Positions 5,502-14,055 of a stretch of 15,990 bases of DNA are shown here, one piece after another. A program made the translations under genes and the position numbers. The notes below the pieces were generated by a model that saw only the letters and a program-made list of their open reading frames with translations, had not been told where the DNA came from and did no database searches. This stretch comes from Deltaproteobacteria bacterium (GTDB taxonomy: Bacteria; Desulfobacterota; Binatia; UBA9968), in the NCBI GenBank assembly GCA_023250495.1, contig JAHFAP010000046.1:1-15990 (forward strand), given 5' to 3'. Numbering within the stretch: position 1 is the first letter of the stretch; each line of letters starts with the position of its first letter.

Positions 5502-7290
5502 AAACCATAATTTCGTGGACCGGCACGTACTTTTCAGTCTCGCCGGCCAAAATCTTCTTCACGCCATCAACGATATGATGCGGCATGAACGGCTCGCCGT
5601 CGTATTTGCGGATGTGGCCGTCGGCTACGATGCCGGTCTCGGACCTGAGATAGCGAGCGAATTGGCCACTGTAGTTATTCTCCACAATGATGACCTTTTT
5701 GCTTTTTGAAAGGATGGAAGTGATCGCGTCGGCATGGAGCGGCACGAGCCACTTGATCTCCAGATTGTTGGCGATAATCCCCTCTTCCTCGGCAAGCTTC
5801 TCGATCGCCTCGCGGATGACGCCTTCAGTCGAACCCCAGCCAACCAGCGTGACCTCAGCCTGCCCGGCCCCAAACAGCTTCGGCGGCTCCAGCAGCGCCA
5901 GGATACCTTCCATCTTGCGCATGCGCTTCTCATGAGCGGCCTGGCGTTTGTGGGGGTCAGTAAACTCATCACTGATGAGCACCCCGTCCTCATCGTGCTC
6001 GTCCGTGGCCACCACGTGCACGTATCCCGGGGTGCCCGGCAGGGCGCGCGGCGAGACACCGCTCTCGGTGATTTTATAGCGCTGATAGCCGCCGTTGACG
6101 GGCGCAATATCACCATCGAGCCCGATGACTTCTCCTCGGTCGATCGGAACATGGAAGTCTAACTCCGCGGGATCCACGCTCGACCGACCCTCAGAAAGCA
6201 GCAGGTCGGAAATGATGATGCCAGGGCATTGAAATTTGTCCACCAAATTGAAAAGCTGCGGGACGATTTTGAAGCAGTCCAGGATGGTCGTTGGCGCGAC
6301 GATAATGCGCGGGTAATCTCCTTGCCCGGCGCCCATCACCTGCCAGAGATCGCCCTGCTCAGTCTTGGTCGGCACGCCGGTAGCCGGCCCTGCGCGCTGA
6401 ACATCGATGCAAACGACCGGGATTTCCATCATGGCCGCCGAGCCAAGTCCCTCGCTCATCAGAGCGAAACCACCACCAGAAGTCGCGCACATGGCGCGGC
6501 AGCCTGCATGCGCAGCGCCGATCGCCATATTGATAACCCCGATCTCATCTTCAACCTGCCGCACCATGATCCCCAACTGACGCGCGTGCCGCGCCATCCA
6601 ATGAAGCACGCCGCTCGAAGGGCTCATGGGATAAGCACAGTAAAACCGCACGCCGGCAGCAGCTCCACCCATCGCGAGAGCTTGATTGCCCTCGAAAAAT
6701 CCCAGCTTCTTGCCTGTATCGGGCAAAGAAAAGGGAAACGGCTTAAAATGAGCGCCTGCATAATCGTAACCCGCGCGGGCGACGCCTACGTTCTCCGCAA
6801 TCACCGCCTCGCCTTTCCTTCCGAACTGGAGGGTGAGAATTTCCTCCAGTATCTTAAATTCAACACCGATCAGCCGCAGCACGGCCGCCAAAGCGATGGT
6901 GTTCTGGACCAGATCCCCTTTGATGTTAAGTGCCAGCTCTTTGACTGAGAAGGGGCAAAGCTGAACGCCGGCGGCGGCTGCGCCCGGCTTGATTTTATCG
7001 CTATTGTAGAGAACTAGGGAGCCTGCTCCCATGAGTCTGAGATGCCGATCCATGGTATCTTGGTTTAGCGGAAGCAACACATCGAGTTTGTCGCCCATAC
7101 TGAGCACTGGTTCGTCGCTCGTCCGAAGCGTCAGGAAGATATGGCCTCCGCGAATGATGGACTGATAAGCGTTGTAGGCGCTTAAGTGAAGCCCGCGGCG
7201 CACGAAGATCCGCGCCAGAATGTCGCCGGGCGTCGCAATGCCCTGGCCGGCCGCGCCACCTATTCCAATAGCAAGATCAATTTTGCCCAT
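5500..7290 (-). CDS. korA: 2-oxoacid:ferredoxin oxidoreductase, fused gamma-alpha subunit (KorA-type)
   Basis: A single 596-aa chain joins two domains that are separate in some enzymes. Residues 1 to about 190 are the gamma (CoA/catalytic) domain, with the family-like glycine motif GIGGAAGQGI and YQSIIRGGH. From about 200 the alpha pyrimidine-binding TPP domain begins: GNQALAMGGAAAGVRFYCAYPMSPSSG, then QVEDEIGVINMAIGAAHAG and TSGGGFALMSEGLG. A C-terminal domain II follows, with the VGWGSTEGVIREAIEKL stretch. Together with KorB it forms a heterodimer-type oxidoreductase that feeds ferredoxin. It is 138 bp after E2 and 11 bp before korB. The GTAGGAGGAAAGAAGAGG upstream of the ATG at 7290 provides a purine-rich ribosome binding region. 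No ferredoxin gene is in the window. Confidence 0.92.
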   Translation of the reverse strand: MGKIDLAIGIGGAAGQGIATPGDILARIFVRRGLHLSAYNAYQSIIRGGHIFLTLRTSDEPVLSMGDKLDVLLPLNQDTMDRHLRLMGAGSLVLYNSDKIKPGAAAAGVQLCPFSVKELALNIKGDLVQNTIALAAVLRLIGVEFKILEEILTLQFGRKGEAVIAENVGVARAGYDYAGAHFKPFPFSLPDTGKKLGFFEGNQALAMGGAAAGVRFYCAYPMSPSSGVLHWMARHARQLGIMVRQVEDEIGVINMAIGAAHAGCRAMCATSGGGFALMSEGLGSAAMMEIPVVCIDVQRAGPATGVPTKTEQGDLWQVMGAGQGDYPRIIVAPTTILDCFKIVPQLFNLVDKFQCPGIIISDLLLSEGRSSVDPAELDFHVPIDRGEVIGLDGDIAPVNGGYQRYKITESGVSPRALPGTPGYVHVVATDEHDEDGVLISDEFTDPHKRQAAHEKRMRKMEGILALLEPPKLFGAGQAEVTLVGWGSTEGVIREAIEKLAEEEGIIANNLEIKWLVPLHADAITSILSKSKKVIIVENNYSGQFARYLRSETGIVADGHIRKYDGEPFMPHHIVDGVKKILAGETEKYVPVHEIMV

Positions 7291-7428
7291 GGCTAGACCT
7301 CTTCTTTCCTCCTACTATCCCCATTCTTCCAAAGTTTCAAGCTTTTTAATACCAGGGCGGAGATCCAAAAAAAAGAGGAGATCGACAGCGACAACTCGGA
7401 ATAGTTTCTCTAGAGAGACTTGCTCCGC

Positions 7429-8736
7429 TTACCTTTGTATTAGCTTTAAGTCCGCTTCTTTGAAACTCACCAGCGCCTGTGTCAGCTCCCGCACAAAACG
7501 CGCCGCGTCGGCGCCATCGATCACCCGATGATCGTAAGAGAGAGCGAGCGGAAGCATCAGGCGCGCTTCGATCTTGCCGTTCTTGACCACCGGCTTTAAG
7601 GCCGCGCGTCCCAACCCGAGCACCGCCACTTCCGGCTTGTTGATGATCGGGGTGAAGTGGCTGCCGCCGATTCCTCCCTGGTTGGAGATGGTAAATGTTC
7701 CCCCTTGAAGCTCCTCCAGAGAGACTTTTCGCTGTCTGGTTCTTTCCACGAGCTTGTTCAATTCCGCGGAGAGATCGGACAGGCTTTTCTTGTCGACATC
7801 CCTGAGGACCGGGACGATCAATCCTGCCTCCGTGTCCACCGCGACGCCGAGGTGGTAGTATTGTTTGTAGACGATCTCCTCCGTGGCCTCGTCCAGGCTG
7901 GAATTAAAAATAGGATATTTTTTCAGCGCCGTCACGGCGGCCTTTAGAGCAAATGGGGTGAAGGTCAGGCGCGCGCCTTTTTTCTCGTAGGAAGGGCCAT
8001 GCTTCTTTATCAGCTCCATCAGCTCGGTGATATCGGCCTCGTCCATCTGGGTGATGTGGGGGATGGTGGACCAGGAATCGTACATCCGCTGGCCTATGGT
8101 GCGTCGGGTCGTGGAGATCCGCTTCTTCTGAATGCTCCCCCAGCGGGAAAAATCGGCGCTTGTGGGCGTGGCCTTGGGAGCTTTCTCCGGCGCTGGCCCT
8201 GGAGCTGATGCGATCTGCTGCAACTGCTCGATGTGAGCCTTGATATCTCCAAGAGTGATCCTTCCCTCTGCTTCGCTGCCTTTCACTCGGGTCAGGTCGA
8301 TACCCAGTTCCCGGGCGATCTTTCTCACCGAGGGAGAAGCCGGCGGGGGGAAGCCGCTGCGTGACTCGTACCGGTATGGTTCAGGTTGGAGCCCCTCCGG
8401 CGCAGCGAGTTTTTCCGACTGCTGCGGCGCACCTTGCTGCGCTGTTTTTCTTTGAACTGCACGCCGCTTACTCTTCTCGTCCTGAGCCGCTTTCTCGACA
8501 GCCCCTTGCTCCGCAAGCGTCATGAGCACCTGCCCTACGGCCACCTCGTCACCCTGCTTCACATGGATCTTGGTGACCTCACCGGAAGCAGGAGAGGGAA
8601 TGGGTCCTACGGCCTTTTCCGTCTCCAACTCCAGAATAACCTGATCTTTCTCGATCCGGTCGCCCGGCGCGACAAGAATATTGGCGACTGTGGCTGACTC
8701 GACGCCTTCGGCCAGCCGAGGAACTCTTACATCCAT
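7429..8736 (-). CDS. aceF: Dihydrolipoamide acetyltransferase (PDH E2), one lipoyl domain
   Basis: This is the core acyltransferase of the pyruvate dehydrogenase complex. It has a single N-terminal lipoyl domain with lipoylation site K41 (ELETEKAVGP), then an Ala/Pro/Gln-rich linker, a peripheral-subunit-binding domain at about 133-170 (SPSVRKIARELGIDLTRVKG and GRITLGDI), a second linker, and the C-terminal catalytic domain with H403 and D407 in SYDHRVIDG. The 435-aa length fits a one-lipoyl-domain E2; enterobacterial AceF has three. Pairing with a homodimeric AceE-type E1 upstream (37-bp gap) supports pyruvate as substrate. No strong Shine-Dalgarno precedes the ATG at 8736, so translation may depend on aceE. 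K41 would be modified by LipB/LipA or the LplA-like protein encoded nearby. Confidence 0.95.
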   Translation of the reverse strand: MDVRVPRLAEGVESATVANILVAPGDRIEKDQVILELETEKAVGPIPSPASGEVTKIHVKQGDEVAVGQVLMTLAEQGAVEKAAQDEKSKRRAVQRKTAQQGAPQQSEKLAAPEGLQPEPYRYESRSGFPPPASPSVRKIARELGIDLTRVKGSEAEGRITLGDIKAHIEQLQQIASAPGPAPEKAPKATPTSADFSRWGSIQKKRISTTRRTIGQRMYDSWSTIPHITQMDEADITELMELIKKHGPSYEKKGARLTFTPFALKAAVTALKKYPIFNSSLDEATEEIVYKQYYHLGVAVDTEAGLIVPVLRDVDKKSLSDLSAELNKLVERTRQRKVSLEELQGGTFTISNQGGIGGSHFTPIINKPEVAVLGLGRAALKPVVKNGKIEARLMLPLALSYDHRVIDGADAARFVRELTQALVSFKEADLKLIQR

Positions 8737-8773
8737 AAGATTTTAAGATTTTCTGCTTACCGGTTCCCCGGGC

Positions 8774-11509
8774 TTATAGATAAAAGGGCGAGGCCTTCTC
8801 CGGGTCGATGTTTAAATCCTTGATAGCCTGCCCCACAACCTGTCCCGATACGGCGCCCTTTTGATAAAGGGCATATAGGGTGGTGAGAACCGTCATCTCC
8901 GCATCCACGCCAAAATAACGCCTCAGCCGCGGCCGGGTATCACTCCTGCCGAAGCCGTCGGTGCCGAGCGACAGCAATCCGCCGGGGACCCAAGGAGCGA
9001 TCTGATCAGGAATGATCTTCATGTAGTCTGACACCGCCACAAAAACACCCTGTTCCCTCTCAAGGAGATTTTCCAAATAGGATTCTTTCGGCGGCTCTGT
9101 CGGATGCAGCATGTTCCATTTTCTCGTCTGCAGCGCCTCGCCCCGTAAAAGTTTATAACTCGTCGCGCTCCAGACATCCGCAGAAACCCCGTACTTCTCC
9201 GCCAGGATCTCCTGGGCCCTCAGCGCTTCCCGAAGCAGCGGCCCGCTGCCGAAGATATGGGCCTTGTGCCGACCCTGCTCCTTTCCCCGGCGGAATTTGT
9301 AGAGGCCTTTGAGGATACCTTCTTCGGCGCCCTCAGGCATAGCCGGCATCGGGTAATTCTCATTGTAGAGAGTGAGATAATAAAAAATCTCTTCGCCCTT
9401 TTGATACATGCGGCGCATGCCGTCGCGAATGATCACGGCGGTTTCATAGGCAAAGGCGGGATCATAGCTCAACAAAGTGGGGATGGTGCTCGCCAAGATG
9501 TGGCTGTGGCCATCCTGGTGCTGCAATCCCTCACCGTTGAGCGTGGTCCTTCCCGCGGTGGCGCCGAGCAGAAATCCTTTGGCCTTGTTGTCCGCGGCCG
9601 CCCACATCAGATCCCCAACCCGCTGAAAACCGAACATCGAATAAAAGATGTAGAACGGGATCGTGGTGAATCCGAGGTTGGCGTAACTCGTGCCGGCGGC
9701 AATAAAAGAACAGATGGAGCCAGCTTCGGTAATTCCCTCCTCTAGAATCTGTCCATCCTTGGCCTCCTGGTAATAGAGGAGCGTCTCCCGATCCACAGGC
9801 TCGTACAACTGGCCCTTGGGAGAATAGATGCCGACCTGCCGGAAGAGGGCATCCATCCCGAAGGTCCTGGCTTCGTCGGGAATGATCGGAACCACGCGCT
9901 TGCCGATATCGGGATGCCTAAGGAGCTTGCTGAGCAAGCGAACAAAGGACATGGTCGTCGAAGCTTCTAGCTGGCCGGTGTCTTTTAAGAATTCCTCAAA
10001 AAAATCCTGCTGCGGCATCTCCAAGGGCTCGGTCCTCCCGCGCCGTCTCGGAATGAAGCCGCCCAAGCTTTTCCGACGCTCCAAGAGATATCTTGTCTCA
10101 GGGCTATCCTGAGGCGGACGATAGAAGGGAGTCTCCACGACCTCTTCGTCTTTTAGAGGAATATCGAAACGGCTGCGGAACTCTCTCAACTCCTTTTCGT
10201 TGAGCTGTTTTTGCTGGTGGGTGATGTTTCTCCCCTCTCCCGCTTCGCCCAACCCGTAGCCCTTCACGGTCTTGGCCAGGATCACCGTCGGCGATCCCTT
10301 GTGTTCCACAGCCGCCTTGTAGGCCGCATAAACCTTTTGCGGATCATGCCCCCCGCGCAGGAGCTTATGGATCTGCTCATCGGTGAGATGATTGACCAGC
10401 TCGAGCAGTTGAGAATACTTGCCGAAGAAATGCTTCCTCGTGTAGCTGCCGGGCTCCACGGAGTATTTCTGGTAATCGCCGTCGACCGCCTCTTCCATCC
10501 GCTTCGTCAACAGATCTCTGTGCTCGCTCTGAAGCAGTGGATCCCAGTCCGAGCCCCAGATGACCTTGATGACGTTCCAGCCGGCGCCCCGGAAGATCGC
10601 CTCAAGCTCCTGGATGATTTTCCCGTTGCCCCTGACCGGTCCATCGAGGCGCTGCAAGTTGCAGTTCACCACCCAGATTAGATTATCCAGATTTTCCCTG
10701 GCGGCGAGGGTTAAAGAGGCGGTGGCTTCAGGCTCATCCATCTCGCCGTCTCCGGCGAAACACCACAGACGAGGCTCCTCTCCCAGCAAGAGACCGCGGG
10801 CCTTCAGGTAGCGGAGGAAGTGGGCTTGGTAGATGGACATGATCGGCGCCAGCCCCATGGAGACGGAGGGGAACTGCCAGAAATCCGGCATCAGATACGG
10901 ATGGGGATAGGAGGGGAGCCCGCCGACTTCAGACAATTCCTGGCGAAAATGATGCAGCCGTTTGGCCTCGATCCGCCACTCCACATAGGCCCTGGAGTAG
11001 TTACCCGGCGACGCGTGACCCTGAAAATAGACCAGATCTCCGAGCCTCTTGTCATCGCCTCCTCTGAAAAAGTGGTTAAACCCGACTTCGTAAAGCGCCG
11101 CGCATGAGGCGAAAGTGGATATATGGCCGCCGATGCCGTGGTAGATCCGGTTCGCCTTCACCACCATAGCCATAGCATTCCAACGGATGTAACTCTTGAT
11201 GCGCCGCTCGAGCGCCCGGTCTCCAGGATAAGCAGGCTCGTTCTCCACTGGGATGGTGTTGATGTAAGGTGTGTTAACCGGCTGAGGTATGTTGATGCCC
11301 GATTCCCGCAACCTGTCGCTGAGCCGCTCCATGAGGAGAGACGCCTGGTCCGAGTCTCTGTTCTTCAGGACAAATTCCAATACGTACTCAAGGGAATCCA
11401 CCCATTTCTGAGTGGCGTTGTGGCTGTTGTTGCCCTGTGGACCCGAAGAATCCTTGCGGTTATAATCGCCCTGGGAAACGCTGGGTCGCTCTTTCTTTTC
11501 AGCTTCCAT
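8774..11509 (-). CDS. aceE: Pyruvate dehydrogenase E1, homodimeric type (AceE)
   Basis: AceE is the TPP-dependent E1 that decarboxylates pyruvate and acetylates the lipoyl group of E2. The 911-aa chain has family hallmarks: an N-terminal stretch before IRWNAMAMVVKAN, then IGGHISTFASCAALYEVGFN, YFQGHASPGNYSRAYVEWR (about 161-179), and the TPP/Mg site GDGEMDEPEATASLTLAARE (from residue 253) leading into NCNLQRLDGPVRGNG. Middle and C-terminal transketolase-like domains follow, with LLGATAGRTTLNGEGLQHQD and a C-terminal LGTDGFGRSDTRPRLRRYF. E. coli AceE is slightly shorter (887 aa); the extra length is a polar, probably disordered N-terminal extension of about 30 residues. AAGGGTGG lies just upstream of the ATG at 11509. 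It is the first gene of the minus-strand operon. Confidence 0.97.
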   Translation of the reverse strand: MEAEKKERPSVSQGDYNRKDSSGPQGNNSHNATQKWVDSLEYVLEFVLKNRDSDQASLLMERLSDRLRESGINIPQPVNTPYINTIPVENEPAYPGDRALERRIKSYIRWNAMAMVVKANRIYHGIGGHISTFASCAALYEVGFNHFFRGGDDKRLGDLVYFQGHASPGNYSRAYVEWRIEAKRLHHFRQELSEVGGLPSYPHPYLMPDFWQFPSVSMGLAPIMSIYQAHFLRYLKARGLLLGEEPRLWCFAGDGEMDEPEATASLTLAARENLDNLIWVVNCNLQRLDGPVRGNGKIIQELEAIFRGAGWNVIKVIWGSDWDPLLQSEHRDLLTKRMEEAVDGDYQKYSVEPGSYTRKHFFGKYSQLLELVNHLTDEQIHKLLRGGHDPQKVYAAYKAAVEHKGSPTVILAKTVKGYGLGEAGEGRNITHQQKQLNEKELREFRSRFDIPLKDEEVVETPFYRPPQDSPETRYLLERRKSLGGFIPRRRGRTEPLEMPQQDFFEEFLKDTGQLEASTTMSFVRLLSKLLRHPDIGKRVVPIIPDEARTFGMDALFRQVGIYSPKGQLYEPVDRETLLYYQEAKDGQILEEGITEAGSICSFIAAGTSYANLGFTTIPFYIFYSMFGFQRVGDLMWAAADNKAKGFLLGATAGRTTLNGEGLQHQDGHSHILASTIPTLLSYDPAFAYETAVIIRDGMRRMYQKGEEIFYYLTLYNENYPMPAMPEGAEEGILKGLYKFRRGKEQGRHKAHIFGSGPLLREALRAQEILAEKYGVSADVWSATSYKLLRGEALQTRKWNMLHPTEPPKESYLENLLEREQGVFVAVSDYMKIIPDQIAPWVPGGLLSLGTDGFGRSDTRPRLRRYFGVDAEMTVLTTLYALYQKGAVSGQVVGQAIKDLNIDPEKASPFYL

Positions 11510-11560
11510 TTTCCACCCTTCTTTCGGTGATGGACTGATGCAACCGCCGGGTCGAGGCTT

Positions 11561-11589
11561 AATCTACAAAATCCGCTGCGCCGAATCAA
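11561..11589 (-). promoter_or_regulatory. Putative sigma70-type promoter for the aceE operon
   Basis: On the minus strand, TTGATT (11584-11589) and TAGATT (11561-11566) are separated by 17 bp, each matching four of six consensus bases. This lies about 50 bp before the aceE start, inside the 102-bp gap shared with the divergent lplA-like gene. No PdhR-like operator was recognised. It is proposed by eye only. Confidence 0.4.
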
Positions 11590-11611
11590 TTCCATTCATA
11601 GCAGGGATCGG

Positions 11612-12331
11612 ATGAAATACCTAGACCTGACTTTTCCAACGCCGCAGCAGAATCTTGCTTGCGATGAGGCGCTGCTTCTTCGGTGTGAGGACGACAACGA
11701 GAACGAGGTCCTGAGATTCTGGGAGCCACGCGAGCACTTCGCAGTTGTGGGATACTCGACTAGAATCCACTCCGAAGTTCATCTCTCGGCTTGTCGAGCG
11801 CAGCGCGTTCCGGTTCTGCGAAGATGCAGCGGAGGCGGGACCGTCCTCCAGGGTCCCGGCTGCTTGAACTATAGCTTGACTCTAAAAATCCATGGTCGAC
11901 CTTCCCTCCATGACATCACCGAAACGAACGCTTTCATCATGGGGCGGCTCAAGCAGGCCCTTGAGCCCCTGCTAGATTCCGAGGTCGCCATCCAGGGCGT
12001 TAGTGATCTCGCCCGTGGGGCACAAAAATTTTCCGGCAACGCCCAATATCGCAAGCGGCGCGCGCTGCTATTTCACGGGACTTTCTTGCTCAAATTCGAT
12101 ATCCCGCTCATCGACAAGCTGATCCCTCCGCCTCCTAAGCAGCCACTCTATCGCCAAAACCGCCCGCACGGAGAATTTTTAATTAATTTAAATCTGCCCG
12201 CTACCACGATCAAGTCAGCACTGAAACAGTCTTGGGGCGCCGGCGAAGAGCTAAAAGATGTCTCTTTCGACACCATTGAAACGCTGGTCAGAAAACGGTA
12301 CTCGAAGGACGAGTGGAATTTGCGGCTCTAA
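11612..12331 (+). CDS. Lipoate-protein ligase A / octanoyltransferase-like (LplA/LipM-type)
   Basis: A member of the biotin/lipoate A/B ligase superfamily, which activates lipoate or moves octanoyl/lipoyl groups onto carrier-protein lysines. The substrate-binding loop RRCSGGGTVLQGPGCLN is at 70-86, and the catalytic-lysine motif QKFSGNAQ (K139) is followed by LLFHGTFLL. In the loop, Q80 stands where many family members have histidine (GGGxVxH). The 239-aa length lacks the separate C-terminal accessory domain of E. coli LplA, so it could be a short ligase or a LipM/LipL-like transferase. It is divergent from aceE across a 102-bp shared gap, which ties it to the lipoyl-dependent complex. A purine-rich AGGGATCGG precedes the ATG. 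Function within the superfamily is not settled. Confidence 0.85.
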   Translation: MKYLDLTFPTPQQNLACDEALLLRCEDDNENEVLRFWEPREHFAVVGYSTRIHSEVHLSACRAQRVPVLRRCSGGGTVLQGPGCLNYSLTLKIHGRPSLHDITETNAFIMGRLKQALEPLLDSEVAIQGVSDLARGAQKFSGNAQYRKRRALLFHGTFLLKFDIPLIDKLIPPPPKQPLYRQNRPHGEFLINLNLPATTIKSALKQSWGAGEELKDVSFDTIETLVRKRYSKDEWNLRL

Positions 12332-12338
12332 AAGCCAG

Positions 12339-12444
12339 TTTAAGGGTTTAAAAGTTTAAGGGTTGAAGGGTTAGGAGATCAAGGCAAGAGTTCGTGGTAA
12401 GCTCTTTTAACCCTTGAACCCTGCAACCCTTTAACCCTTCAACC
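12339..12444. repeat. GGGTTTAA/GGGTTGAA repeat cluster forming a large hairpin
   Basis: The left arm at 12339-12373 carries several TTTAAGGG/GGGTTGAA units of 7-8 bp. The right arm at 12405-12444 carries the same unit in reverse complement (TTTTAACCCTTGAACCCTGC and onward). The arms can pair imperfectly around a ~31-bp loop. It begins 7 bp after the lplA-like stop and lies before the permease promoter region. It may act as a transcription barrier for the upstream gene, but it lacks the compact GC stem plus T-run of a standard terminator. Confidence 0.7.
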
Positions 12445-12456
12445 ATCTTTCGCTGG

Positions 12457-12486
12457 TTGACAGCGGACAACTTCAGCCAGTAAAGT
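12457..12486 (+). promoter_or_regulatory. Putative sigma70-type promoter for the permease gene
   Basis: A perfect TTGACA (12457-12462) is followed after 18 bp by TAAAGT (12481-12486, four of six matches). The permease ATG at 12518 is about 25 bp beyond the expected transcription start. No purine riboswitch aptamer is seen, and there is no room for one in the short leader. Confidence 0.45.
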
Positions 12487-12517
12487 CGCCACTCAAAACT
12501 TGCCAGGTGAACAGCCG

Positions 12518-14050
12518 ATGACAAACTCTACTCCTCCATGGTTCGTGCGCAAGGATCTGGACGGCTTTTTCGGTTTGATGATCGATAACCTGATCCAGCT
12601 CATCCTCATCGTCAGCCTGTGCCGCGAGCTGATCCACCTTCCGGACGCTTATATCTTCGGCCGCATCCTTCCCGGCGCGGCGATTTCGATCCTCGTGGGA
12701 AACTTCTTTTACGCCTGGCAGGCGAGGCAGCTTTCGCGCGAAACGGGAAGAGAAGACGTGACCGCTCTTCCTTACGGTATCAACACGGTGAGCCTCTTCG
12801 CTTATATCTTCTTCATCATGCTGCCCATCTACCAGGAGACCAAAGATCCGGTATGGGCCTGGAAGGTAGGCCTGGTGGCCTGCTTTCTCAACGGTGTGAT
12901 CGAGATCATCGGCGCCTTTATCGCCGAGCGCGTGCGCCGGATGACCCCGCGCGCGGCCCTGCTTTCGGCCCTGGCCGGAATCGCGATTACCTTCATCTCC
13001 ATGGACTTCACCTTTCGCATCTTTGCCCATCCGCTCATCGCCCTGGTGCCGATGGCGCTCATTCTGGTTTCGTACTTCGCCCACCAGAGATTTCCTCTCG
13101 GGCTTCCCGGAGGATTGGTGGCGATCCTCGTCGGCACGGCTCTCGCCTGGGGACTCGGCGCGATGTCCGGAAAGACTTGGAATGCAGGCTTCGCGCTTGC
13201 GCGGCCCGTGTTCACCGGCGACTCCCTCTGGGAGGCGCTTTGGCATCCGGCGCTGTTGAATTACCTCTCCGTCATCTTTCCCATGGGCATCTTCAACGTC
13301 GTCGGGTCGCTGCAGAACATCGAGAGCGCCGAGGCTGCCGGCGATCGCTATAAGACCTTTCCCTCTCTGATGGCGAATGGAATCGGCTCCGTCGCGGCCG
13401 CTCTTTTCGGCAGCGCCTTTCCCACGACCATCTATATCGGCCACCCGGGATGGAAGCACCTCGGCGCGCGCTCCGGCTATTCGGCGCTAAACGGAATCTT
13501 CATCGCTTTTCTCTGTCTCACTGGAACCATCCAGGGCGTGCTCAACTTCATCCCGCTCGAGGCCGGCATCGGAATTCTCCTCTACATCGGCATCATCATT
13601 GTCGCCCAGTCCTTCCAGGAGACACCGAAAGAGCACGCGCCTGCGGTGGCCCTGGGATTGTTTCCGGCCCTCGCCGCCTGGGGGCTGCTCATGGTCGAGG
13701 CAGGCTTAAGAGCCGCGGGGAAATCTCTCTACGAGGTGGGGCTGTCGTCGTTTGCTCAGAGCCTGGCGATCCACGGCATGATCTCTCTGGAGCGAGGATT
13801 CATTTTCAGCTCGATGATCCTTGCCGCCATCGCCGTCTTTCTCATCGAGAGAAGATTTTTCCGCGCTGCCCTCTGGTCGCTGGCCGCCGCCTCCTTCTCC
13901 GCCGTCGGCATCATCCACGCGTATGAGCTGACCCCCGGCGGCGTCGCCAGCCGCTTCGGCTTTCTTGCGTCGCCCGAGTTTACGGTGAGCTACGTGCTCT
14001 TATTTGTTCTTTTCCTAGCGGTGGGTTGGTGGGAGAGAAGGACCAAATGA
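12518..14050 (+). CDS. NCS2-family (xanthine/uracil/adenine-type) permease
   Basis: A 510-aa polytopic inner-membrane protein with about 12-14 hydrophobic segments. NCS2 hallmarks are present: an N-terminal FGLMIDNLIQLILIVSLC, the QNIESAEAAGDRY stretch (the region with the conserved acidic residue in SxQxxxxAxxAGD), and a second motif FGSAFPTTIYIGHPGWKHLG followed by RSGYSALNGIF (compare the family's GSxPTTxYxxNxGxxxxTGxxSR region). The substrate is probably a nucleobase or related heterocycle. The unusual IGHPGW and the divergence from classical UraA/PbuX leave it open. The ATG at 12518 is chosen over a TTG at 12500 because AGGTGA lies about 9 nt upstream. It stands alone in its operon, and its stop is 5 bp from the stop of the convergent DprA-like gene. 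Confidence 0.85.
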   Translation: MTNSTPPWFVRKDLDGFFGLMIDNLIQLILIVSLCRELIHLPDAYIFGRILPGAAISILVGNFFYAWQARQLSRETGREDVTALPYGINTVSLFAYIFFIMLPIYQETKDPVWAWKVGLVACFLNGVIEIIGAFIAERVRRMTPRAALLSALAGIAITFISMDFTFRIFAHPLIALVPMALILVSYFAHQRFPLGLPGGLVAILVGTALAWGLGAMSGKTWNAGFALARPVFTGDSLWEALWHPALLNYLSVIFPMGIFNVVGSLQNIESAEAAGDRYKTFPSLMANGIGSVAAALFGSAFPTTIYIGHPGWKHLGARSGYSALNGIFIAFLCLTGTIQGVLNFIPLEAGIGILLYIGIIIVAQSFQETPKEHAPAVALGLFPALAAWGLLMVEAGLRAAGKSLYEVGLSSFAQSLAIHGMISLERGFIFSSMILAAIAVFLIERRFFRAALWSLAAASFSAVGIIHAYELTPGGVASRFGFLASPEFTVSYVLLFVLFLAVGWWERRTK

Positions 14051-14055
14051 AAGTT

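Noticed and set aside
4754..5503. Plus-strand open frame of 249 codons, with similar ones at 2374-2961 and 6229-6948
   Set aside because: These are antisense shadows of korB, lipB and korA, whose catalytic motifs are intact on the minus strand. Such frames are expected in GC-rich DNA.
7403..7420. Palindrome AGTTTCTCTAGAGAGACT as a terminator after the E2 gene
   Set aside because: The stem is short and A/T-rich at its ends, and there is no T-run after it on the minus strand. The gene order argues for read-through into korA.
12339..12444. CRISPR array or telomere-like repeat
   Set aside because: Units are 7-8 bp without unique spacers and are arranged as inverted arms, so a CRISPR is excluded. 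The position is internal and the units vary, so a telomere is not supported.
12473..13459. Long open frame (328 codons) on the minus strand
   Set aside because: It is antisense to the NCS2 permease, whose motifs and membrane segments are clear. The translation is polar and charged and resembles no family.
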